A DNA stretch of 43,603 bases from Lewinellaceae bacterium (lineage in GTDB: Bacteria > Bacteroidota > Bacteroidia > Chitinophagales > Saprospiraceae): the NCBI GenBank assembly GCA_947476195.1, contig CANJPT010000026.1, positions 1 through 43,603 of the forward strand, read 5' to 3'. Made by a program: the position numbers and the translations under genes. Below the pieces are notes generated by a model, which saw only the letters and a program-made list of their open reading frames with translations, did not search any database and was not told the origin of the DNA. Below are positions 31,903 through 41,800 of this stretch, piece after piece (position 1 is the stretch's first letter; every line of letters begins with the position of its first letter).

Positions 31903-34900
31903 ATGACCAACCAAGGCATCTCTAACGGGACTACTCAAAAGAAAGGCGTTCAGGAACGCACTAACTTTGGGAAAATACGTCTCGCAGGTCACTACCCTGA
32001 CCTCCTCGAAATCCAGTTGAAGTCGTTCCAGGAATACTTCCAGTTGGAAACCACACCAGACAATCGTATCAACGAAGGTCTGTACCGTGTGTTCCAGGAA
32101 AATTTTCCCATCGCTGATGCCCGGAACATTTTCAACCTGGAGTTTCTTGATTACTTTATTGACCCTCCACGCTATACTATTGACGAGTGTATGCAACGCG
32201 GCCTTACCTATTCGGTACCGCTGAAAGCTAAGCTTCGTCTGACGTGTAACGACCCGGAACACATAGATTTCGAAACAAAAGTGCAGGATGTATTCCTTGG
32301 AAACATCCCGTATATGACCCCAAAAGGGACTTTCGTAATCAATGGTGCAGAGCGTGTCATCGTATCGCAACTCCACCGCTCACCAGGCGTATTTTTCGGG
32401 CAGAGCTATCACCCGAACGGCACAAAAATTTATTCGGCTCGTGTCATCCCGTTCAAAGGAGCGTGGATGGAATTTGCGACCGATATCAACCTGGTCATGT
32501 ATGCATACATTGACCGTAAAAAGAAGTTTCCTGTAACCACGCTGCTCCGTGCAATCGGTTTTGATACCGATAAAGCAATTTTAGATCTGTTCAACCTCGC
32601 TGATGAGGTAGCAGTGACCCGGGAAAACATGGAAGCCGCCGTTGGTCGCAAACTCGCTGCTCGGGTACTTAAATCCTGGACAGAGGACTTTGTGGATGAA
32701 GACACCGGTGAGGTGGTTTCTATTGCACGTAACGAGATTATCCTCGAGCGCGATGCAATCCTGGACGAAGAAAACATCGAGCTCGTTTTAGATGAGGACA
32801 CGAACATCCCAACCATTATCCTGCAACGCAAGGATGTGGAAGAGGATTTTTCGATCATCTACAATACTTTGACAAAAGACCCGACTTCCAGTGAGGTCGA
32901 AGCCGTAAACTATATATATCGTCAATTGCGTGGCTCTGATCCACCGGATGACGAGACGGCCCGCGGTATCATCGACAAACTGTTCTTCTCCGACAAGCGC
33001 TATAACCTTGGCGAAGTGGGCCGTTTCAAGATCAACCGTAAGCTACTGACCAATATTGACGACAATAACCTGGTATTGACCAAGGAAGACATCATCGCCA
33101 TCGTGCGTTACATCGTCTCTCTGATCAACAACAAGGCTGAGATTGATGATATTGATCACCTCTCCAATCGACGCGTTCGTACGGTAGGGGAGCAACTGTA
33201 TGCTCAATTCGGTGTGGGCCTTGCCCGTATGGCACGTACCATCCGCGAGCGGATGAACGTACGTGACAATGAGGTATTTACCCCTATTGATCTGATTAAT
33301 GCACGTACGCTTTCGTCGGTGATCAACTCGTTCTTCGGAACCAGCCAGTTGTCGCAGTTCCTCGACCAGACCAACCCGCTTTCTGAAATCACGCACAAGC
33401 GTCGTATCTCGGCACTCGGACCAGGCGGTCTGTCCCGTGAACGCGCAGGTTTTGAGGTGCGTGACGTACACTATTCGCACTATGGTCGCCTTTGTACCAT
33501 CGAAACGCCGGAAGGTCCGAACATCGGTCTGATCTCGACGCTGTGTACCCACGCGAAGATCAATAAGATGGGCTTCCTGGAGACGCCTTATCGTCGTGTG
33601 AAAGAAGGAAAGGTGATCTTGACGGGCGATGTGGAATACCTATCCGCAGAAGCTGAGGATAAAATGAAGATTGCTCAGGCCAACTCACCAGTAAGTGAAA
33701 GTGGTGCGTTCTTACTGGATCGTGTAAAGGCACGTGAAAGTGGCGACTTCCCAATCCTGACCCCTGAAGAACTGGAGTTCATTGACGTTGCACCGAACCA
33801 GATTGTGGGTGTTTCTGCATCCTTGATTCCATTTTTGGAAAATGACGATGCCAACCGTGCCTTGATGGGCTCGAACATGCAACGTCAGGCCGTACCACTG
33901 ATTCGCCCAAGCTCGCCCATCGTTGGCACAGGCCTGGAGGCTAAAGTGGCACGTGACTCACGTATGCTTATCAACGCCGAAGGTTTTGGTGTGGTTGAAT
34001 ATGTTGACGCAAACGAGATAACGATTCTATACGACCGCACGGAGGAAGATACCCTCGTATCATTCGAAGATGCCCGTAAAACATACACATTGACCAAGTT
34101 TATGCGTACCAACCAAGGTACATGTATCAACTTGAAGCCTATTGTACGTCGGGGACAGCGTGTGGAAGCAGGCGATATTCTTTGCGAAGGGTACGCGACA
34201 GAAAACGGTGAGCTCGCCTTGGGTCAAAACCTTAAAGTGGCGTTTATGCCATGGAAAGGCTACAACTTCGAGGATGCTATCGTACTTTCTGAACGCGTAG
34301 TTCAAGAAGACGTTTTCTCTTCCATTCACATCGAGCACTTTGAGCTGGATGTACGGGACACTAAATTGGGTGAGGAAGAACTTACCATGGACATCCCCAA
34401 CGTGAGCGAAGAAGCCACAAAAGATCTGGATGAAAATGGTATCATCCGCATCGGTGCATGGGCTAAAGAAGGCGATATCCTGATCGGTAAGATCACACCA
34501 AAAGGTGAAACTGATCCAACACCGGAGGAAAAACTTCTTCGTGCAATCTTTGGAGACAAGGCTGGCGACGTGAAAGACGCTTCGCTCAAAGTACCACCAA
34601 GTGTCAACGGTGTGGTCATTGACAAGCAACTTTTTGCCCGTGCTAAAAAAGACAAGGTGCAAAAAGAGTCGGAAAAAGCCCTGCTTGATAAACTCGATGA
34701 TGAGCATTTGGTAGCTTTGAACAAGTTGAAAACGATCCTGGTGGATAAAATTCAACTCCTGGTCAAAGACAAGACCACCAACGGCATTCGCAGTATCTAT
34801 GGCGAAGAGATGGTATCCAAAGGTTCTAAACTTAGCGTTCAGATCCTGCGTGACACCATTAAATATGAAGAGGTTGATTACCTGAACTGGACAAGCGATA

Positions 34901-35748
34901 AAAATACCAACCACCTGATCTCTAGACTGCTGCACAACTACAGCATCAAAGTCAATGAAGAAGTGGGTCGTTACAAGCGTGAAAAATTCAACATCAGCAT
35001 CGGTGACGAATTGCCAGCTGGCGTATTGAAACTAGCAAAAGTGTACATCGCTAAGAAGCGTAAGCTGAAAGTGGGTGACAAACTTGCAGGTCGTCACGGT
35101 AATAAAGGTATTGTGAGCCGTATCGTGCGCATGGAAGATATGCCGTTCTTGGAAGACGGTACTGCGGTAGACGTAGTACTCAATCCACTGGGTGTACCTT
35201 CTCGTATGAACCTTGGACAGATTTTCGAAACAGTATTGGGCTGGGCCGGGCAAAAACTAGGTTGTAAGTTCGCTACACCGATCTTTGACGGAGCAAAAAC
35301 CGATGAGATCGCAGCATGGATCGAAAAAGCAGGTTTGCCCGATCTGGGTCAGACTTACCTGTCCGACGGCGAAACAGGCGATCGGTTCCACCAGAAAGCG
35401 ACCGTAGGCGTGATTTACATGCTCAAACTGTCACACATGGTAGACGATAAGATGCACGCACGTTCCATCGGGCCATACTCGCTCATCACGCAGCAACCAC
35501 TCGGTGGTAAAGCTCAATTTGGTGGTCAGCGTTTTGGTGAGATGGAGGTTTGGGCACTCGAGGCCTATGGTGCATCCAGCATTCTGCAAGAACTTTTGAC
35601 CTACAAATCGGATGATATTCAAGGCCGTGCGAAGGCTTACGAAGCCATCGTAAAAGGCGACAACTTGCCCGATGCAAACATTCCAGAATCGTTCAACGTA
35701 CTCGTTCACGAGTTGCGCGGATTGGCCTTGGATGTAAAATTTGAATAA
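31903..35748 (+). CDS. rpoB: DNA-directed RNA polymerase subunit beta
   Basis: The product is 1281 residues. The start is ATG 31903; an upstream in-frame TTG at 31891 is less likely. RpoB forms one pincer of RNA polymerase and much of the active-centre cleft. The rifampicin-binding region ([64 protein letters not shown], about residues 480-545) keeps the Asp, His and Ser equivalent to E. coli D516, H526 and S531. [13 protein letters not shown] and [17 protein letters not shown] contribute to the catalytic and switch regions. The C-terminus [25 protein letters not shown]...[15 protein letters not shown] is intact. Unusually, rpoC does not follow directly; a five-gene insertion and a word palindrome separate the two. 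Confidence 0.98.
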   Translation: MTNQGISNGTTQKKGVQERTNFGKIRLAGHYPDLLEIQLKSFQEYFQLETTPDNRINEGLYRVFQENFPIADARNIFNLEFLDYFIDPPRYTIDECMQRGLTYSVPLKAKLRLTCNDPEHIDFETKVQDVFLGNIPYMTPKGTFVINGAERVIVSQLHRSPGVFFGQSYHPNGTKIYSARVIPFKGAWMEFATDINLVMYAYIDRKKKFPVTTLLRAIGFDTDKAILDLFNLADEVAVTRENMEAAVGRKLAARVLKSWTEDFVDEDTGEVVSIARNEIILERDAILDEENIELVLDEDTNIPTIILQRKDVEEDFSIIYNTLTKDPTSSEVEAVNYIYRQLRGSDPPDDETARGIIDKLFFSDKRYNLGEVGRFKINRKLLTNIDDNNLVLTKEDIIAIVRYIVSLINNKAEIDDIDHLSNRRVRTVGEQLYAQFGVGLARMARTIRERMNVRDNEVFTPIDLINARTLSSVINSFFGTSQLSQFLDQTNPLSEITHKRRISALGPGGLSRERAGFEVRDVHYSHYGRLCTIETPEGPNIGLISTLCTHAKINKMGFLETPYRRVKEGKVILTGDVEYLSAEAEDKMKIAQANSPVSESGAFLLDRVKARESGDFPILTPEELEFIDVAPNQIVGVSASLIPFLENDDANRALMGSNMQRQAVPLIRPSSPIVGTGLEAKVARDSRMLINAEGFGVVEYVDANEITILYDRTEEDTLVSFEDARKTYTLTKFMRTNQGTCINLKPIVRRGQRVEAGDILCEGYATENGELALGQNLKVAFMPWKGYNFEDAIVLSERVVQEDVFSSIHIEHFELDVRDTKLGEEELTMDIPNVSEEATKDLDENGIIRIGAWAKEGDILIGKITPKGETDPTPEEKLLRAIFGDKAGDVKDASLKVPPSVNGVVIDKQLFARAKKDKVQKESEKALLDKLDDEHLVALNKLKTILVDKIQLLVKDKTTNGIRSIYGEEMVSKGSKLSVQILRDTIKYEEVDYLNWTSDKNTNHLISRLLHNYSIKVNEEVGRYKREKFNISIGDELPAGVLKLAKVYIAKKRKLKVGDKLAGRHGNKGIVSRIVRMEDMPFLEDGTAVDVVLNPLGVPSRMNLGQIFETVLGWAGQKLGCKFATPIFDGAKTDEIAAWIEKAGLPDLGQTYLSDGETGDRFHQKATVGVIYMLKLSHMVDDKMHARSIGPYSLITQQPLGGKAQFGGQRFGEMEVWALEAYGASSILQELLTYKSDDIQGRAKAYEAIVKGDNLPDANIPESFNVLVHELRGLALDVKFE

Positions 35749-35750
35749 AA

Positions 35751-35834
35751 GTCATTGGTCCTCAGGTCATTGGTCATGATGTCATTTTTAATGACTTAAT
35801 GACCAATGACCAATGACCAATGACGACTAATGAC
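35751..35834. repeat. Word-built palindrome after rpoB
   Basis: The left arm has GTCATTGGTC twice; the right arm has GACCAATGAC-type words three times in tandem, with AATGAC in between. The palindrome starts two bases after the rpoB stop. Its right arm runs into the start region of the FkbM gene (the ATG at 35820 lies inside an AATGAC word). Confidence 0.85.
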
Positions 35835-36608
35835 GCAATAGTAATGACGCTCCAACAACTTCGAAAAGAGTTCAATCTGTTGAAATTCAACACTAAACTC
35901 TATCTGGCTGGGATATACTTTACGCTCTTTGAAAAAACTTATAAGGTAGAAGGACTGGATCTGGTGATACCGTTAAATATGACGAACATCCGATTCAGGG
36001 GTCAGTTTCCGATCGATTTTTACGAGAAACAGGAACGGCGTTATTTAAAGCAATTTTTGCCCAAAAATGCTACTGTACTCGAATTGGGGGCTTGCCTTGG
36101 CGTAGTGTCTTGTATTACCAATCGACAGCTGAATTATCCGGAAGGGCATGTAGTTGTAGAGGCAAACCCAAACCTCATTCCGATCATCGAAGAGAATAAG
36201 GCGCGGAACAAATGCAGGTTTCAACTTGAACACTGCATCGTTTCTAACAACCCGAACAATGAGTTTTTTATTGGAAAAAACATCCTAACGAGCAGCAACC
36301 GTCGCCAAAGCGCAGAAAAAATCAGCGTTGAGGGGAAAAAAGTGACTGATCTGGAGCGTAAATACGGGTTGAAATTTGACGTGCTGATGATGGATATCGA
36401 AGGTGGAGAGTTGGATTTTCTTCGAGAAAACCGCGAAAAATTGAAAGACCTGAGTGTGATTTTTATGGAAGTACATCAACACCCCGACATACTTTCGAAA
36501 GAAGACGTAGCGGAGTGTCAGTCTATAGTTGAAGCAGCTGGTTTTGAAAAAGTAGTAGATGATACTAACTTTTGGGTTTTAGTACGCAGGAACGCTGTTC
36601 CAGCATAA
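35820..36608 (+). CDS. FkbM-family SAM-dependent methyltransferase
   Basis: The product is 262 residues from ATG 35820. ATG 35844 (MTLQQLRKEF) may be the true start, since the first eight codons are made of ATGAC-type repeat words. FkbM-type enzymes methylate hydroxyl or carboxyl groups of natural products and glycans. ATVLELGACLGVVSCITN (about residues 80-97) is the SAM motif I. HVVVEANPNL is the acidic strand, and FDVLMMDIEGGELDFLREN the DIEGxE signature of the family. The C-terminal RNAVPA is encoded by a GCAGGAAC repeat. It is the first gene of the block between rpoB and rpoC and precedes a glycosyltransferase-like gene by 29 nt, which suggests a shared glycan target. Confidence 0.85.
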   Translation: MTTNDAIVMTLQQLRKEFNLLKFNTKLYLAGIYFTLFEKTYKVEGLDLVIPLNMTNIRFRGQFPIDFYEKQERRYLKQFLPKNATVLELGACLGVVSCITNRQLNYPEGHVVVEANPNLIPIIEENKARNKCRFQLEHCIVSNNPNNEFFIGKNILTSSNRRQSAEKISVEGKKVTDLERKYGLKFDVLMMDIEGGELDFLRENREKLKDLSVIFMEVHQHPDILSKEDVAECQSIVEAAGFEKVVDDTNFWVLVRRNAVPA

Positions 36609-36629
36609 AGTGCAGGAACATAGTTCCAC
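36586..36629. repeat. Two tandem GCAGGAAC-N3-GTTCCA hairpins
   Basis: GCAGGAAC-GCT-GTTCCAGC (36586-36604) and GCAGGAAC-ATA-GTTCCAC (36612-36629) are near copies, each an inverted repeat. The first codes the last residues of the methyltransferase. Confidence 0.65.
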
Positions 36630-36637
36630 CTTAGATT

Positions 36638-37657
36638 ATGGACATCATTTCGACTTGGATTTATCTGGACAGTCCGGAAGAGCGCTCTGAATATCCTCAG
36701 GTAGGCCAACAGTCTCACTTGTTTGAGTTTCAGAAGACCTACTGGAAGTGTATTGCGGTGTTCTTTGCTTGCAGCGTTCATTTTAATCCGGGAAGACGGC
36801 ATGTTTTGTTTACCAACAAAGCCCAAGCCGAGCTTCCGGATATAGACGGATTGGATCTGAAAGCGTTTTTAGCAGCGTTGAATGTGGAGGTTGTTACTTT
36901 CCCTATGACGTGGCAAACGCCGCCCGATTATTATCCGAAATGGCGCAACCAGTTCTTTGTTTTTGATATTTTTCGATATTTCGAGCAGCATTTCAGGGAA
37001 AAAGATGCTTCGTTTTTGCTACTCGATTCCGATTGTATCATCCGGCATTCGTTGGATGAACTTTTCGACAATATCCGTAAAAACGGTCTCATGGTTCTCC
37101 CCATGCCTTTTGGAGAATATCATGATATCAACGGGATCACGCGAAAAGACATGCGACAGATTTATGCCGATCTGGACGGGAAAGACCCCGGGTTTGATCC
37201 GGTTTATTATGGCGGAGAGTTTTTTGCCGCTACAATGGAAAATGTAAAACGGATCAATCAGATGTTCCCTCCGGTTTGGGAATCGATGATGGAACGATTT
37301 AGAGCAGGGAAAAAGAAGTTTCACTACGAAGGCCCGACCCTTAGTTATCTGTACTACCGAATCGGGAAATTTGGCATCGCGGACCGCTTTATCAAACGTA
37401 TCTGGACTTCAGTCAAATATTCAAATGTGGAACCGAGTGATTTTAACTTGCATATTTGGCACGTACCTGCAGAAAAGAAAGAAGGAATCGCGCTATTGCT
37501 GAAGAAGATCTTGTCGGGAGGGTTTTTTGAAAAGCCAGATCCGGAACTTGTCAAAGAAATGGGGGGCTATTTAGGAATACCCAAACGAACGCGCTATTTG
37601 AACCTGAAACATTTTTTAAAACATACGAAGTTGTATAGGTGGATGAAAAGTGGGTAA
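36638..37657 (+). CDS. Putative glycosyltransferase (GT-A-like), function unknown
   Basis: The product is 339 residues, cytoplasmic, with no signal or membrane segment. The pattern is that of a nucleotide-sugar glycosyltransferase. An early YLDSP strand is followed by GRRHVLFTNK and by YYPKWRNQFFVFDIFRYFEQ. Then comes a hydrophobic strand ending in a metal-binding DxD, ASFLLLDSDCIIRHSLDELF (DSD at about residues 129-131). GFDPVYYGGEFFAATMENVKRIN and YEGPTLSYLYYRIG resemble the acceptor/donor loops of GT8-like enzymes. I cannot assign a numbered family with certainty. It follows the FkbM methyltransferase by 29 nt, so joint action on a glycan is inferred. Codon use is less biased than in the flanking ribosomal and polymerase genes. 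Confidence 0.6.
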   Translation: MDIISTWIYLDSPEERSEYPQVGQQSHLFEFQKTYWKCIAVFFACSVHFNPGRRHVLFTNKAQAELPDIDGLDLKAFLAALNVEVVTFPMTWQTPPDYYPKWRNQFFVFDIFRYFEQHFREKDASFLLLDSDCIIRHSLDELFDNIRKNGLMVLPMPFGEYHDINGITRKDMRQIYADLDGKDPGFDPVYYGGEFFAATMENVKRINQMFPPVWESMMERFRAGKKKFHYEGPTLSYLYYRIGKFGIADRFIKRIWTSVKYSNVEPSDFNLHIWHVPAEKKEGIALLLKKILSGGFFEKPDPELVKEMGGYLGIPKRTRYLNLKHFLKHTKLYRWMKSG

Positions 37658-37677
37658 CTTTGAAAAAAACTTTTGTC

Positions 37678-37956
37678 ATGACTACCTTAGAAACTGCATT
37701 TGAAGTTAAAGATGAAATCCTTGTGCTTTTGTCAAAGGAGAAAAATCTTGAGCATTTGGAGCAAATTCGAGCGTACATAGCTTCTTTAGTTATGGGAGAA
37801 GGAGAGGTAGATTGGTGGGACGAATTATCCTTGGATGCCCAAAAGCGTTTGCTCAAGATTCGGGATGAAATGCGCCAACATAAGAATGTGGTGTCGCATA
37901 AAGAAGCCAAACAACGACTAAACCTTGGACAATATGCAGATCGAATGGTCGGATGA
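37678..37956 (+). CDS. Antitoxin-like protein (addiction module component)
   Basis: The product is 92 residues from ATG 37678; an in-frame extension to 37639 overlaps the previous gene and looks unlikely. Residues 40-92 (EVDWWDELSLDAQKRLLKIRDEMRQHKNVVSHKEAKQRL) have the helical, charged character and the VSHKEA box seen in small antitoxins that partner ParE/RelE toxins. It overlaps the downstream toxin gene by 23 bp, the usual arrangement with the antitoxin first. In such systems the antitoxin neutralises the toxin and often represses the shared promoter. It sits inside the rpoB-rpoC gap. Confidence 0.75.
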   Translation: MTTLETAFEVKDEILVLLSKEKNLEHLEQIRAYIASLVMGEGEVDWWDELSLDAQKRLLKIRDEMRQHKNVVSHKEAKQRLNLGQYADRMVG

Positions 37957-38230
37957 AGTGATTCAACGGGCGAATGAAATCATCGCTTACTACGAATCAG
38001 AGGGTTTTATTCAGGCCGCCGACAATTTTCGACTTGCGTTGATCAAAACAGTTAACAAAATTGCCAAAATGCCGAGTGCTGGAATGCCTTCTCCTTCTAT
38101 TGATGGGGTTCGTTCCAGACACATTGATTCAAACCGTCGGGTATTTTACGAGTTTGATGAAACCAATGATACACTAAGAATGCTTGATATTTTTGATTTA
38201 CGCCAAAATCCATCCAAACGAAAATATTAA
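37934..38230 (+). CDS. ParE/RelE-superfamily toxin
   Basis: The product is 98 residues from ATG 37934; a TTG at 37925 is an alternative. MQIEWSDEVIQRANEIIAYYESEGFIQAADNFRLALIKTVNKIAKMPSAGMPSPSIDGVRSRHIDSNRRVFYEFDETNDTLRMLDIFDLRQNPSKRKY has the ParE/RelE layout: an initial strand, two helices, then strands with RVFYEFDE and the closing LDIFDLRQNP(S)K motif. ParE poisons gyrase and RelE cuts ribosome-bound mRNA; which one applies cannot be told from the sequence. It is complete, and the stop is followed by 57 nt before the lipoprotein gene. Confidence 0.8.
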   Translation: MQIEWSDEVIQRANEIIAYYESEGFIQAADNFRLALIKTVNKIAKMPSAGMPSPSIDGVRSRHIDSNRRVFYEFDETNDTLRMLDIFDLRQNPSKRKY

Positions 38231-38287
38231 ATGTTCAAAACACCCTAGATTAGAGACAAGGATTTAACCTTTAAACGCTACAAGTAA

Positions 38288-38755
38288 ATGTTTTTGAATG
38301 CTACAAGTAAATTAAATCTGGGTTTTAAAACACCGGCATTTTTTGTTGCCATTTTTATGGTATCAGTTTTAGTTGCTTTTTCAAGCTGTTCTAAAGACAA
38401 AAAAAGTGGCATAGCCTACGATTTAGAAGGAGAATACTCGGGCTTTAACGGGATCTCGACAACCGGAAATATTGATTTGAAGGTGACTCCTATCAGCGCT
38501 GATGAAGTGGAAGTTGAATATTTAACTGATTACCATTTTTTGGGTGGGTATCAACTGCAAACAAAAAAATATCAGTTTAAATTGACATACGGCTCAGGAT
38601 CTTCAATTTCTCTTAATGCACCACAACAATTGATTGAACTTACTTTTACTCCAGTTAATTTAGAAGTCGATTTTTACGCGGTAGGTACAGGAACCTACGC
38701 TCCAAATCCTAATGGAAATTCTGAGGGTAGTCAACTTCTAATAACTTTTTCTTGA
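38288..38755 (+). CDS. Small lipoprotein, unknown function
   Basis: The product is 155 residues. A basic start is followed by a hydrophobic segment (TPAFFVAIFMVSVLVAFSSC) and a lipobox-like FSSC with Cys at about residue 34, then KDKKSG, so it should be a lipoprotein. The remainder is beta-rich (YDLEGEYSGFNGISTTGNIDLKVTPISADEVEVEYLTD) and resembles small lipocalin-like or DUF-type lipoproteins of Bacteroidota. I recognise no family. A 13-bp direct repeat (GCTACAAGTAAAT at 38277-38289 and 38300-38312) overlaps its first codons. It is the last gene before rpoC. Confidence 0.65.
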   Translation: MFLNATSKLNLGFKTPAFFVAIFMVSVLVAFSSCSKDKKSGIAYDLEGEYSGFNGISTTGNIDLKVTPISADEVEVEYLTDYHFLGGYQLQTKKYQFKLTYGSGSSISLNAPQQLIELTFTPVNLEVDFYAVGTGTYAPNPNGNSEGSQLLITFS

Positions 38756-38831
38756 AAACTCAATGGTAATGAAGCCATAGCTTTTTCACTGTATACCAAA
38801 CAATAAGTAAGGAAAGTTAACCTCAGAAACT

Positions 38832-38845
38832 ACTTTTAAAATTCT
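38832..38845 (+). promoter_or_regulatory. Leader 14-mer ACTTTTAAAATTCT before rpoC
   Basis: It is identical to 31188-31201 before rplL. TACTTTTA here also resembles a TAnnTTTG box, so a promoter serving rpoC alone is possible. The ATG is 13 nt downstream. The rest of the 103-bp gap shows no terminator of note. Confidence 0.4.
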
Positions 38846-38858
38846 TCAATCGCACAAT

Positions 38859-41800
38859 ATGCCTTTCAAAAAGAAGAGTAATAAGACCGATCAGGGTTTT
38901 GAGTCCATTATCATTGCACTCGCAAGCCCAGACGAAATCCTTGAGCGTAGCTACGGCGAAGTGCTCAAGCCGGAGACCATCAACTACCGTTCCTACAAAC
39001 CTGAACGGGATGGCCTCTTCTGTGAACGCATTTTCGGCCCTGTAAAGGACTATGAATGCTATTGCGGTAAATACAAACGCATACGCTACAAAGGCATCGT
39101 GTGCGACCGCTGCGGCGTAGAAGTAACCGAAAAGAAGGTGCGTCGTGAGCGCATGGGGCATATACGCCTTGTGGTGCCTGTGGTACACATTTGGTTCTTC
39201 AAGAGCCTACCCAATAAGATTGGCTATATCCTTGGCCTCTCTTCCAAGAAATTGGAGAGCATCATTTACTACGAACGTTACGTAGTTATTCAACCTGGTA
39301 TTAAAGAAGTTGAAGGTATCCCTAAGATGCATCTGCTTACCGAGGAGGAATATCTGGAGATCCTGGATGCATTGCCAAAGGAAAATCATACCCTCGACAA
39401 CTCGCACCCTGACAAGTTCATCGCTATGATGGGCGCTGAGGCAGTATTTACGCTGTTGAGCATCCTCAACCTCGACGATCTTTCGGCGAAGTTGCGTCAC
39501 GATGCACATGCAGAGACGAGCATGGCCAAGAAAACGGAGGCCAACAAACGCCTTCGCGTAGTGGAAGCATTCCGTGATGGCCTGGAGAGTTCAGGCCAAC
39601 GTCCGGAATGGACCATTATTCAATACCTGCCGGTAGTGCCGCCAGAACTGCGCCCATTGGTGCCGTTGGATGGTGGTCGTTTTGCGTCTTCTGACTTGAA
39701 CGATCTTTATCGTCGTGTGATTATCCGCAACAACCGTCTGAAGCGCCTTTTGGAGATTAAAGCGCCTGAGGTGATACTGCGGAACGAAAAGCGTATGTTG
39801 CAGGAAGCTGTTGACTCTCTGTTCGATAATTCCCGTAAATCCAACGCCGTAAAAGCGGAAGGTGGACGTGCGTTGAAGTCCTTGTCTGATATCCTGAAAG
39901 GTAAACAAGGTCGTTTCCGTCAGAACCTGCTTGGTAAGCGTGTGGACTACTCTGGCCGTTCGGTCATCGTGGTAGGCCCAACCCTTAAACTGCACGAATG
40001 TGGTATTCCAAAGGCCATGGCTGCGGAATTGTTCAAGCCGTTTATTATCCGCAAACTCATTGAGCGCGGTATCGTAAAAACGGTTAAGTCTGCTAAAAAA
40101 TTGGTAGATCGCAAAGATCAGGTAATCTGGGAAATCCTGGAGAATATCCTGCGCGGTCACCCGGTCATGCTCAACCGTGCTCCAACGCTTCACCGTCTGT
40201 CTATTCAGGCGTTCCAGCCTCGGATCATCGAAGGCAAGGCCATACAATTGCACCCGCTCGTTTGTACCTCGTTCAACGCGGACTTTGACGGTGACCAAAT
40301 GGCGGTACACGTGCCTTTGAGTCAAGCAGCTATTCTGGAAGCACAGGTGTTGATGCTTTCTAGCCACAACATGCTTAACCCGCAGGACGGTTCACCAATT
40401 ACCCTTCCTTCTCAGGACATGGTATTGGGTCTGTACTACCTGACTAAAGAAAGAAAAAGCATTCCGGAAGCACCCGTAAAAGGGGAAGGACGTCGCTTTT
40501 ATTCTGCAGAAGAAGTGGGCATTGCTTACAACGAAGGTCAATTGGACCTTCATGCTTCGATCGAATGTCGCGTACCTGTGGAAGAAAATGCCGAGATCGT
40601 TTACCGCCGTATTGCAACCACTGCTGGACGTGTCCTATTCAATCAGGCAGTACCAAAGGGTGTGCCTTACATCAACGAATTGTTGACCAAGCGTAACCTG
40701 AAAGGTATCATCAGCGGGATTTTGAACCGTACAAGCTTCAAGCAAACGGCTGAATTCCTCGATGCCATCAAGGAGCTGGGCTTCGGTATGGCCTTCAAGG
40801 CTGGCCTATCGTTTAACCTGGGTGACCTGGTTATTCCAGAGTTGAAGAAAACTGCCCTTGCCGCGGCACAAGTAGAGGTAGACGAGGTATGGGACAACTA
40901 CAACATGGGTCTTATCACCTACAACGAGCGCTACAACCAGATCATTGACAAGTGGACGTTTGCGGACAACCGCATCACCGACCAGTTGATGAAAGAATTG
41001 ACCACCAGCAAGCAGGGTTTCAACTCTGTATATATGATGCTTGACTCTGGTGCGCGTGGTTCGAAACAACAGATCAAACAGCTCTGCGGTCTTCGTGGAC
41101 TGATGGCAAAACCCCGTAAATCGGGCGATACCGGCGGTGCGATCATCGAGAATCCGATCCTTTCGAACTTCCTGGAAGGCCTTTCAGTTCAAGAGTTTTT
41201 TATCTCTACCCACGGTGCGCGTAAAGGTTTGGCTGATACAGCTTTGAAAACAGCTGATGCTGGTTACCTCACCCGTCGTTTGGTAGACGTGGCCCAGGAC
41301 GTGGTTATCCGCGAAGTGGACTGCAACACCCTGCGTGGCCTGGATACCACAGCCTTCAAAGAAGGTGAAAAAGTAATCGTAAACCTGAAAGATAGGATCA
41401 AGGGCCGTTACAGCCTGCACGATATTTATCACCCGGATACAGAAGTGCTGATGGTTTCTGCAGGCGAATACATCACTGATGATATCGCAACAGCGATCGA
41501 AGCGGCTGAGATTGAGTCTGTAAATATCCGTTCTGTGTTGACTTGCGAAAGCCGTCATGGTGTTTGCGGTAAGTGTTACGGAAAAAATCTCGCTACAGGT
41601 CGTATCGCCGAAATGGGCGACGCAGTTGGTATCATCGCGGCACAATCTATTGGTGAGCCGGGTACACAGTTGACCCTTCGTACCTTCCACACAGGTGGTA
41701 CGGCGATGCTTTCTCAAACAGAAAACACACTTACAGCCCGTGCAACGGGTCGGTTGGAGTTTGACTCAATCCGTACTGTAGATGGCACGGACTCAGAAGG

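Noticed and set aside
34060-34935. 291-residue open frame opposite rpoB, and a 258-residue one opposite rpoC (39591-40367)
   Set aside because: Both are antisense shadows of highly biased genes, rich in Phe, His and Val without any recognisable motif.
36045-36482. Short minus-strand frames in the FkbM gene
   Set aside because: They are short, have no motif and lie opposite a gene with a clear SAM-binding and DIEG signature.
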